Of a stretch of 16,216 nt of DNA, positions 1-5,766 are shown piece after piece (positions within the stretch are counted from its first letter, which is position 1; each line of letters begins with the position of its first letter). Location of the stretch: assembly GCA_040509055.1 (NCBI GenBank), contig JBEVLT010000109.1, positions 1-16,216 of the forward strand. The letters are read 5' to 3'. The translations under genes and the position numbers were made by a program. The notes beneath the pieces are model-generated. The model was not told where the DNA came from. It did not search any database and saw only the letters and a program-made list of their open reading frames with translations. Source of the stretch: JAJKIP01 sp040509055 (GTDB taxonomy: Bacteria > Bacteroidota > Bacteroidia > Chitinophagales > Chitinophagaceae).

Positions 1-4
1 GGAT

Positions 5-20
5 CATCCGTGCATCCGTG
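5..20. repeat. Perfect tandem duplication of the 8-mer CATCCGTG
   Basis: Two exact head-to-tail copies of CATCCGTG (5-12 and 13-20) are followed by GCCAAAAG, just ahead of the first gene. From memory, short phrases of the form ATCCGTG-ATCCGTGGC-AAAA recur in intergenic DNA of Bacteroidota and some other phyla, so this may be one copy of a dispersed intergenic element. That link is an inference; only the duplication itself is seen here. No promoter can be recognised in the 37 bases before the gene. Confidence 0.5.
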
Positions 21-37
21 GCCAAAAGCAGTTAAGC

Positions 38-826
38 ATGGATCTGAACCTGAAAGACAAAGTCATCATCGTCAGCGGCGGCGCCAAAGGCATCGGCGAA
101 GGCATCGTGAAATCGCTGGCAGCCGAAGGCGCTATCCCCGTAATCGTGGGGAGAAATGAAAGCGATAACCTGGCGACGATACGCGAAATAGAAGCAGCCG
201 GTGGCAAAGCGCTGCAGGTAGTGGCCGAATTGACCAGGCCTGAAGAATGCGAAAAGGCCGTAAAGACCGTGATCGAAACGCTGCATCGTATCGATGGCAT
301 AGTGAACAATGCCGGCGTCAATGATGGTGTAGGGCTGGAAGGCGGTAGCTACGAACGGTTCATGGAATCGCTGCACAAAAACCTGGTGCATTACTACCTG
401 CTGGTACACCATGCCCTGCCCGAACTGAAGAAATCAAAGGGCGCGATCGTCAACATCAGCTCCAAAACAGCAGAGACCGGCCAGGGAAATACATCGGCCT
501 ATGCCGCCGCCAATGGTGGGCGCAACGCGCTTACCCGGGAATGGGCCGTGGAACTGCTGAAATACGGCATCCGTGTGAATGCACTGGTGGTAGCCGAGTG
601 TTTTACGCCCCTGTATGCCCGGTGGATCGAAACCCTGCCCAACCCGCAGGAAAAGCTCAAAGAGATCGAAGCCAAAATACCCCTGGAAAACAGGATGACC
701 ACGGCGCAGGAGATCGCCGACATGGTAACCTTCCTGCTCAGCGACCGGTCCAGCCATACTACCGGCCAGCTGATCCATGTGGACGGAGGTTATGTGCACC
801 TCGACCGGGCACTGGCCAATGCATAG
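38..826 (+). CDS. SDR-family oxidoreductase, L-fucose-dehydrogenase-like, with atypical YxxxN active site
   Basis: This is a 262-residue classical short-chain dehydrogenase/reductase, normal length for the family, cytoplasmic with no signal peptide. The nucleotide-binding glycine motif SGGAKGIG is at 13-20, NNAG at 90-93, the catalytic Ser region at 141-142, and the C-terminal Gly-Gln-Leu-Ile-His-Val-Asp-Gly-Gly at 243-251. The catalytic Tyr is Tyr155, but the expected Lys four residues on is Asn159 (codon AAT, 512-514); the sequence around it (Gly-Gly-Arg-Asn-Ala-Leu-Thr-Arg-Glu-Trp-Ala) is intact. The Ala-Glu-Cys-Phe-Thr-Pro segment near 186-191 and the C-terminal half resemble SDRs found with L-fucose oxidation genes in Bacteroidota. 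A likely job is NAD(P)-linked oxidation of a free sugar or sugar acid, but the substrate is unproven. The frame is open back to the window edge; the ATG at 38 was chosen because it gives the family-typical N terminus. It probably shares an operon with the dehydrogenase 36 bp downstream. Confidence 0.82.
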   Translation: MDLNLKDKVIIVSGGAKGIGEGIVKSLAAEGAIPVIVGRNESDNLATIREIEAAGGKALQVVAELTRPEECEKAVKTVIETLHRIDGIVNNAGVNDGVGLEGGSYERFMESLHKNLVHYYLLVHHALPELKKSKGAIVNISSKTAETGQGNTSAYAAANGGRNALTREWAVELLKYGIRVNALVVAECFTPLYARWIETLPNPQEKLKEIEAKIPLENRMTTAQEIADMVTFLLSDRSSHTTGQLIHVDGGYVHLDRALANA

Positions 827-862
827 CTGATATAACAACTGTAGTAGTATAAAACTGATTTC

Positions 863-1870
863 GTGAAAAGCTTAGTGTGTACACAACCCGGTGCATTTTC
901 CTACGAGTCGCTGCCCTGGCCGGTGGCGGCCGAAGGGCAGGCCATCCTGAAGGTAAAGCGGATCGGCATCTGCGGCACCGACCTGCATGCTTACGAAGGC
1001 ACGCAGCCTTATTTCAGTTATCCGCGTGTGCTGGGCCATGAGCTGGCGCTGGAAGTGGTGGAAGCGGAAGGGTTTGAAAAAGGGGAAGCCGTTACGATCA
1101 TTCCTTATTTTAACTGCGGACATTGCATCGCCTGCCGCAGCGGTAAGCCCAACTGCTGTGTACAGCTGAACGTGTTTGGTGTGCACATCGACGGCGGCAT
1201 GAAAGAATATATTTCCGTGCCTGCCTCTTCGCTGGTAAATGGCAAAGGATTGAGTTTTGACGAACTGGCCCTCGTAGAGCCGCTGGCTATCGGTGCACAT
1301 GGCATCAGCCGGGCCGGCATCACCCCGGGCGAATTTGCGCTGGTAGCAGGCGCAGGACCGATCGGCCTGGGCATCATGGAATTTGCCCGTATAGCCGGCG
1401 CACAGGTGATCGCTCTCGATATCAATGAGCAGCGCCTGGCTTTTTGCCGGGAAAGGCTGAGCATTCCGCACACCATCAACGGTGCGGCGGAAGATGTAAC
1501 GGAACGCCTGAAAGCCATTACAGGCGGAGATATGCCCACGGTCGTGATCGACGCCACGGGCAGCCTGAAAGCGATCAACCATGCGTTTCAATACATGGCG
1601 CATGGCGCCCGCTATGTGCTGGTCGGTTTGCAGAAAGGCGAGATCAGCATCAGCCATCCCGAATTTCACAAGCGCGAAGCCACGCTGATGAGCAGCCGCA
1701 ATGCGACCCGCGAAGATTTTGAGCAGGTGATCCGCGCCATGAAAAAAGGCGGGGTAAATCCCGCTACCTATATCACACACCGCAGTGCCTTTGATGACGT
1801 GAAAGATAGTTTTCCCGGCTGGCTGAACCCGGCCAGCGGCGTTATAAAAGCCATGATAGAAATGGATTGA
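863..1870 (+). CDS. Zinc-dependent medium-chain alcohol/polyol dehydrogenase
   Basis: This is a 335-residue MDR-superfamily enzyme, cytoplasmic. Catalytic-zinc ligands are visible as Cys37 (GICGTD), His59-Glu60 (GHE) and probably Glu139. The structural-zinc lobe has four Cys at 85, 88, 91 and 99 with the usual C-x2-C-x2-C-x7-C spacing. The Rossmann motif GAGPIG is at 163-168, with Asp186 at the end of the second strand, which favours NAD over NADP. The start is GTG at 863: the frame is closed by a TAG at 845-847 and there is no ATG between, and GTG gives the expected N terminus (MKSLVCTQPG). The family covers L-idonate, threonine, sorbitol and L-galactonate 5-dehydrogenases, and relatives annotated as zinc-binding alcohol dehydrogenase sit beside fucose-type SDRs in Bacteroidota. 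It probably oxidises a sugar acid in the same pathway as the upstream SDR. Its stop lies 2 bp before the next ATG. Confidence 0.85.
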   Translation: MKSLVCTQPGAFSYESLPWPVAAEGQAILKVKRIGICGTDLHAYEGTQPYFSYPRVLGHELALEVVEAEGFEKGEAVTIIPYFNCGHCIACRSGKPNCCVQLNVFGVHIDGGMKEYISVPASSLVNGKGLSFDELALVEPLAIGAHGISRAGITPGEFALVAGAGPIGLGIMEFARIAGAQVIALDINEQRLAFCRERLSIPHTINGAAEDVTERLKAITGGDMPTVVIDATGSLKAINHAFQYMAHGARYVLVGLQKGEISISHPEFHKREATLMSSRNATREDFEQVIRAMKKGGVNPATYITHRSAFDDVKDSFPGWLNPASGVIKAMIEMD

Positions 1871-1872
1871 GT

Positions 1873-3507
1873 ATGTATTGGAGAAGCTTATTGATAGCAG
1901 TGACGATGCCGGCGGCCATGTCCCCGCTCGCCGCACAGGAAAAGCCGGCGGTATCCGCCGTATGGGTGGCCGATAACGGCGACGGCACCTATAAAAACCC
2001 GGTGCTGCATGCCGACTATTCCGATCCCGATGCCATCCGCGTGGGCAGTGATTATTACCTCACCTCCTCCAGCTTCGAGGATATACCGGGTCTGCCCATC
2101 CTGCATTCCAAAGACCTGGTCAGCTGGACCCTCATCGGGCATGCCCTGAAGCGGCAGCCGCCCTATGATCATTTTTCCATCCCGCAACATGGCGGCGGCG
2201 TATGGGCGCCGGCCATCCGGTATCACAACAACGAATTTTATATCTACTATCCCGATCCCGATTTTGGCATCTACATGGTGAAGGCCAAAAATGCGGCAGG
2301 CCCCTGGAGCGATCCCCTGCTGGTAGAAGGCGGCAAAGGGCTGATCGACCCCTGCCCGCTTTGGGACGATGACGGCAACGTATACCTCGTGCATGCCTAT
2401 GCCGGCAGCCGTGCCGGTATCAAGAGCATCATCGTGGTGAAGAAGATGAATAAAGAAGGGACAAAGACGCTGGACGAAGGCGTATTGGTCTATGACGGTC
2501 ACGAGACCGATCCCACGATCGAAGGACCGAAATTTTACAAGCGCAATGGCTACTACTACATTTTTGCGCCGGCAGGCGGTGTGGCCACCGGCTGGCAACT
2601 GGTTCTGCGCAGCAAAACGATTTATGGCCCCTATGAGCGCAAAGTGGTGATGGACCAGGGCGCTACGCCGGTCAATGGTCCGCACCAGGGCGCCTGGGTG
2701 AATACCCCCGGCGGGGAGGATTGGTTCCTGCATTTCCAGGACAAGGAAGCATATGGCAGGGTGGTGCACCTGCAGCCGATGAAATGGAGGAACGACTGGC
2801 CGGTGATCGGCACAGATAAAGATGGCGACGGCAAAGGTGAACCCGTGCTGGTATATAAAAAACCCAACACAGGCAAAATAGTTCCGGTTCAAACCCCGGC
2901 CGAAAGCGATAAGTTCAACGGTAAAAGCCCGGGACTGCAATGGCAGTGGATGGCCAACCCGAAAGCTACCTGGTCGTTCATGAATACCGGCGCCGGCACG
3001 CTTCGCTTGTTTTCCGATAAACTGCCGGATAGCGCGAAGAATCTGTGGCATGCCCCTAACGTGCTGCTGCAGAAATTCCCGGCCGAAACATTCACGGCTA
3101 CCACCAAATTCGTTTTCCGGCCCAATGCAAGACTGGTGAATGAAAAAGCAGGACTGGCCGTCATGGGGCTGAGCTATGCGGGCGTGGCAGTAAAAAGCAC
3201 AAAAGACGGTCTTTGGCTGGTGCGCCTGCACTGCCGCGATGCGGACAAAGGAAAAGCGGAACAGGAAACCCTGCTGGTGAAAGTAAGCGACGGGGCAACC
3301 ATTTACCTGCGGGTGAGCGTGGGAAGGGAAGCGCAATGCCGGTTCAGTTATAGCCTGGACGGCAACCAGTTTACAGAAGCCGGCGATCCGTTCAAAGCCG
3401 AAGTGGGCCGGTGGATCGGCGCCAAACTGGGTGTCTTCTGCATCCGCGATACGCAAACTAACGATTCGGGTTTTGCCGATTTCGATTGGTTCAGGATAGA
3501 AAAATAA
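1873..3507 (+). CDS. Secreted glycoside hydrolase family 43 (GH43_12-like) with C-terminal beta-sandwich
   Basis: A 544-residue protein with an N-terminal signal peptide (hydrophobic residues 5-20, probable cut near Ala-Ala-Gln 20-22), so periplasmic or exported. The five-bladed propeller domain spans about residues 35-330. Its acid triad is visible: general base Asp51 in YSDPD, pKa modulator Asp159 in LIDPCPLWDDDG, and general acid Glu217 in TIEGPKF. Residues from about 342 to the end look like the concanavalin-A-like beta-sandwich common behind GH43 xylosidases/arabinofuranosidases. The DPDAIRVGSDYYLTSSSFE stretch resembles subfamily GH43_12, which points to alpha-L-arabinofuranosidase or beta-xylosidase activity on pectic or xylan side chains; the exact linkage cannot be read. 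An in-frame TTG at 1867 overlaps the previous stop, but the ATG at 1873 gives a clean signal peptide and is preferred. It follows the dehydrogenase by 2 bp, implying co-transcription. Confidence 0.9.
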   Translation: MYWRSLLIAVTMPAAMSPLAAQEKPAVSAVWVADNGDGTYKNPVLHADYSDPDAIRVGSDYYLTSSSFEDIPGLPILHSKDLVSWTLIGHALKRQPPYDHFSIPQHGGGVWAPAIRYHNNEFYIYYPDPDFGIYMVKAKNAAGPWSDPLLVEGGKGLIDPCPLWDDDGNVYLVHAYAGSRAGIKSIIVVKKMNKEGTKTLDEGVLVYDGHETDPTIEGPKFYKRNGYYYIFAPAGGVATGWQLVLRSKTIYGPYERKVVMDQGATPVNGPHQGAWVNTPGGEDWFLHFQDKEAYGRVVHLQPMKWRNDWPVIGTDKDGDGKGEPVLVYKKPNTGKIVPVQTPAESDKFNGKSPGLQWQWMANPKATWSFMNTGAGTLRLFSDKLPDSAKNLWHAPNVLLQKFPAETFTATTKFVFRPNARLVNEKAGLAVMGLSYAGVAVKSTKDGLWLVRLHCRDADKGKAEQETLLVKVSDGATIYLRVSVGREAQCRFSYSLDGNQFTEAGDPFKAEVGRWIGAKLGVFCIRDTQTNDSGFADFDWFRIEK

Positions 3508-3518
3508 AAATCAAGTAT

Positions 3519-3947
3519 ATGAAACGATATGCCGTATTGATCATCCTGTTATGCCTGGGATGCTTGTCGCAGGCCCAAACCAAAAAAGAAAAGCAGGTAG
3601 CTGATGCTGTAGAGCGATTACGAAAAGCCATGGTCGATGCGGACAGTATCGCGCTCAGCAGCCTGGTATCGCCGGCGCTCAGCTATGGACATTCCGGCGG
3701 CCATATCGACGATCAGCATGAATTTGTAACCAAGATCACAAGCGGCAAATCGGATTTTGTCACCATCGACCTTACGGCACAGACCATCAGCGTCAGCAAA
3801 AAAACGGCGATCGTCAGGCATAACCTGAACGCCACAACCAATGACGGCGGCAAGCCGGGTACGGTGAAACTGCATGTGATGCTGGTCTGGCAAAAGCTGC
3901 ATGGTAAATGGGTATTGCTGGCGCGCCAGGCGATCAAGCTGACCTAA
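3519..3947 (+). CDS. Small secreted NTF2-like (SnoaL/DUF4440-type) protein
   Basis: A 142-residue protein with a typical Bacteroidota signal peptide (MKRYAVLIILLCLGCLSQAQ), probably cut near residues 19-20. Cys15 in Leu-Gly-Cys does not make a convincing lipobox because position -3 is Cys. The mature part starts with an amphipathic helix (about 22-50) and continues with alternating strands (about 80-142) ending in Trp-Val-Leu-Leu-Ala-Arg-Gln, the usual NTF2-fold pattern of DUF4440/SnoaL-like proteins. The Ser-Tyr-Gly-His-Ser-Gly-Gly-His segment at 55-62 would line the cone-shaped pocket. An in-frame ATG exists at 3486 inside the GH43 gene, but the ATG at 3519 gives the signal peptide and is preferred. 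It lies 11 bp after GH43 and ends the first transcription unit. Its function is unknown: it could bind or isomerise a small ligand, and its place next to a GH43 suggests a carbohydrate role only by association. Confidence 0.82.
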   Translation: MKRYAVLIILLCLGCLSQAQTKKEKQVADAVERLRKAMVDADSIALSSLVSPALSYGHSGGHIDDQHEFVTKITSGKSDFVTIDLTAQTISVSKKTAIVRHNLNATTNDGGKPGTVKLHVMLVWQKLHGKWVLLARQAIKLT

Positions 3948-4018
3948 GAGATATGTAAGTTAAAACCCATTTGATAAGCCTTTTTTCAACTCCTGGGTAC
4001 ATCACGATGCTACGTGGT
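3948..4018. other. Intergenic stretch upstream of the operator, no clear terminator
   Basis: This part of the 184-bp gap carries a T-run (3981-3986) but no strong GC-rich stem directly before it. A short complementary pair (ATCAA near 3934 and TTGAT near 3971) is too widely spaced to call a terminator. Read-through from the GH43/NTF2-like unit into the GH28 operon therefore cannot be excluded. Confidence 0.35.
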
Positions 4019-4036
4019 ATCGTTGCCGGCAACGAT
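4019..4036. promoter_or_regulatory. 18-bp perfect palindrome, probable repressor/activator operator
   Basis: ATCGTTGCCGGCAACGAT is identical to its own reverse complement across all 18 bases, with a central CCGG. It lies in the only sizeable gap in front of the pectin operon, 25 bp upstream of the predicted -33 element. Palindromes of this size with a central CG are typical of LacI-family operators, and LacI- or GntR-family regulators commonly control uronate genes. The regulator gene is not in the window and the family assignment is an inference. Position upstream of the promoter fits activation, or repression combined with another site. Confidence 0.7.
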
Positions 4037-4061
4037 TGCGTAAAAAAAGCTTCACAAATCA

Positions 4062-4092
4062 TTGATAGACAACGAATATATAAGTAGACTTG
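4062..4092 (+). promoter_or_regulatory. Bacteroidota-type promoter for the GH28-uxa-kdu operon
   Basis: TTG at 4062-4064 (-33 element) is followed after exactly 20 nt by TAGACTTG at 4085-4092, which matches the Bacteroidota -7 consensus TAnnTTTG at all fixed positions but one. The known spacing is 19-21 nt. Transcription would start at about 4097-4100, giving a leader of about 35 nt before the ATG at 4132. Confidence 0.6.
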
Positions 4093-4100
4093 TACGATGA

Positions 4101-4118
4101 ACCCCGCCTGGCCGGGGT
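4101..4118 (+). promoter_or_regulatory. GC-rich leader hairpin ahead of the GH28 gene
   Basis: ACCCCG (4101-4106) pairs perfectly with CGGGGT (4113-4118) around a 6-nt loop, giving a stable 6-bp stem almost at the predicted 5' end of the mRNA. It is followed by TAAAAAAC and ends 13 nt before the start codon. There is no U-tract, so it is not a terminator. It may protect the 5' end or influence ribosome access; this is inferred from position. Confidence 0.5.
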
Positions 4119-4131
4119 AAAAAACTTGCCG

Positions 4132-5766
4132 ATGAAACAATTGATTGCCGCTCTTTCCCTGTTTATTTCCGTCACCCTGCCGGCACAGCCGAAGCTGCCA
4201 TCCGTTCAACCGGTCCAATTCCGGAAAGATACGTTCAGCATTGCCAGGCATGGCGCTGTACCCGATGGCAATACCCTCAATACAAAAGCGATCAATACGG
4301 CCATCGATGCCTGCAACAAGAAAGGTGGTGGTGTGGTGCTTGTTCCTGCAGGGCTTTGGCTCACGGGGCCTGTGGTGCTGAAGAGTAATGTGAATCTGCA
4401 CCTTGCCACCGGGGCCACCTTATTATTCACCAGCGATTTTGATCAATACCCGCTTGTCAAAGCCAACTGGGAAGGCCTGCCGCAGATGCGCAACCAGTCT
4501 CCGGTTTCGGCCACCGGCGCGGTGAACATTGCCATCACCGGCAAAGGCATCATCGACGGCAATGGCGATGCCTGGCGGATGGTGAAAAAAGATAAGCTTA
4601 CCGAAAGCCAGTGGCAGAAGCTGGTCAAATCGGGAGGTGTGCTCAGCGATGATAAAAAGACATGGTACCCTTCCGAAAAAACATTGAAGGGTTCCAAACT
4701 GCAAAATGCCGGGGCTATCTCACCTGATAAAGACGATGCCTTTTACCAAAGCATCAAAGACTTCCTGCGGCCTAACCTGCTGTTGCTGACCGGCTGCAAA
4801 AAGATATTGCTCGAAGGCGTCACCTTCCAGAACTCACCGGCCTGGTGCCTGCACCCGCTCATGTGCGAAGACCTGGTGGTAAGGAATATCCTGGTCAAAA
4901 ATCCCTGGTATGCGCAGAACGGCGATGGCATCGATGTGGAAAGCTGCAAAAACGTGCTGATCGAAAACTCTGTATTCGATGTAGGCGACGACGCACTGTG
5001 CATGAAAAGCGGCCGCGATGCCGAAGGACGTAAAAGGGGCATGCCCACGGAGAATATAACGATCCGCGGCTGTACGGTGTATGCCGCGCACGGCGGCTTT
5101 GTGATCGGCAGCGAAATGAGCGGCGGGGCGCGTAATATTTCCGTCACCAACTGTACGTTTATCGGCACCGATATCGGCCTGCGCTTCAAAACCACCCGTG
5201 GCCGCGGCGGCGTGGTGGAGAATATCTATATCAAAGACATTTACATGAAAGATATTCCCGGCGAAGCTATCCTGTTCGACATGTATTATGCCGCCCGCGA
5301 CCCCATTGCGATGGCCGGCGAAAAAAGAGAGCTGCCGAAAGTAGAATTCAAAGCGGTAGACGAGACCACGCCTGTCTTTAAGAACTTTTACATCAGCAAT
5401 GTTTATTGCAACGGTGCGGAGAAAGCCATCTTCGTCCGCGGGCTGCCCGAAATGCATGTAACGGACATTGTGCTGGAAAACATGGTACTGCAGGCGCACA
5501 AAGGAATGGATATCCAGGAAGCCTCGAATATCCTGTTCCGGAATATCAAAATAATCGCAGACGATACCCGCCCGGTAATCGACATTGTACAAAGCGACAA
5601 GCTGCTGTTTGACGGCATCACGTACAATGGTAAACCGGAATTGCTATTTCGTGTCAGCGGCGACCGCGCCGCCAATATCGCTGTCAAAAACACGGATGCT
5701 TCCAATGCAAAGGAAAAGATCAGCTATGAGCTGGGAGCATCTGAAAAAAGCATAACGATCAAATGA
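4132..5766 (+). CDS. Secreted polygalacturonase, glycoside hydrolase family 28
   Basis: A 544-residue protein with a signal peptide (MKQLIAALSLFISVTLPAQ). It hydrolyses alpha-1,4 bonds of de-esterified homogalacturonan, acting outside the cytoplasm. The N-terminal part (residues 37-100: HGAVPDG, then a Gly-Gly-Gly-rich turn and Thr-Gly-Pro) is the GH28 entry to the right-handed beta-helix. Active-site motifs are all present in family order: NGDGID at 263-268 (for NTD), GDD at 285-287, HGG at 320-322 (for GHG) and RFK at 351-353 (for RIK). An insertion at about 145-205, rich in charged residues, is typical of large Bacteroidota GH28 enzymes and may favour exo-action. A TTG at 4090 could extend the frame, but the ATG at 4132 gives a good signal peptide. 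It is the first gene of the main operon, and its TGA overlaps the next ATG (ATGA). Confidence 0.95.
   Translation: MKQLIAALSLFISVTLPAQPKLPSVQPVQFRKDTFSIARHGAVPDGNTLNTKAINTAIDACNKKGGGVVLVPAGLWLTGPVVLKSNVNLHLATGATLLFTSDFDQYPLVKANWEGLPQMRNQSPVSATGAVNIAITGKGIIDGNGDAWRMVKKDKLTESQWQKLVKSGGVLSDDKKTWYPSEKTLKGSKLQNAGAISPDKDDAFYQSIKDFLRPNLLLLTGCKKILLEGVTFQNSPAWCLHPLMCEDLVVRNILVKNPWYAQNGDGIDVESCKNVLIENSVFDVGDDALCMKSGRDAEGRKRGMPTENITIRGCTVYAAHGGFVIGSEMSGGARNISVTNCTFIGTDIGLRFKTTRGRGGVVENIYIKDIYMKDIPGEAILFDMYYAARDPIAMAGEKRELPKVEFKAVDETTPVFKNFYISNVYCNGAEKAIFVRGLPEMHVTDIVLENMVLQAHKGMDIQEASNILFRNIKIIADDTRPVIDIVQSDKLLFDGITYNGKPELLFRVSGDRAANIAVKNTDASNAKEKISYELGASEKSITIK

Noticed and set aside
1..35. C-terminal tail of an upstream gene ending in TAA at 33-35
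   Set aside because: The frame is open from position 3 to the TAA, but only ten codons are visible and they coincide with the CATCCGTG tandem repeat, so coding cannot be supported.
38..826. Calling the first SDR a pseudogene because of the missing Lys
   Set aside because: The frame is full length, has no stops or frameshift, and the rest of the active site and the residues around position 159 are well kept.
1867..1872. TTG start for the GH43 gene, overlapping the previous stop
   Set aside because: The ATG at 1873 lies two codons later, gives a complete signal peptide and needs no rare start.
1888..3456. Long open frame of 522 codons on the minus strand opposite GH43
   Set aside because: It mirrors the GH43 gene, its translation is rich in His, Gly and Ile without any recognisable domain, and the + strand carries all catalytic motifs; it is a shadow caused by GC-rich codon use.
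3981..3986. Rho-independent terminator after the NTF2-like gene
   Set aside because: The T-run is present, but no compact GC-rich stem precedes it.
4090..4131. N-terminal extension of GH28 from the TTG at 4090
   Set aside because: It would place 14 polar residues before the signal peptide and start inside the predicted -7 element.
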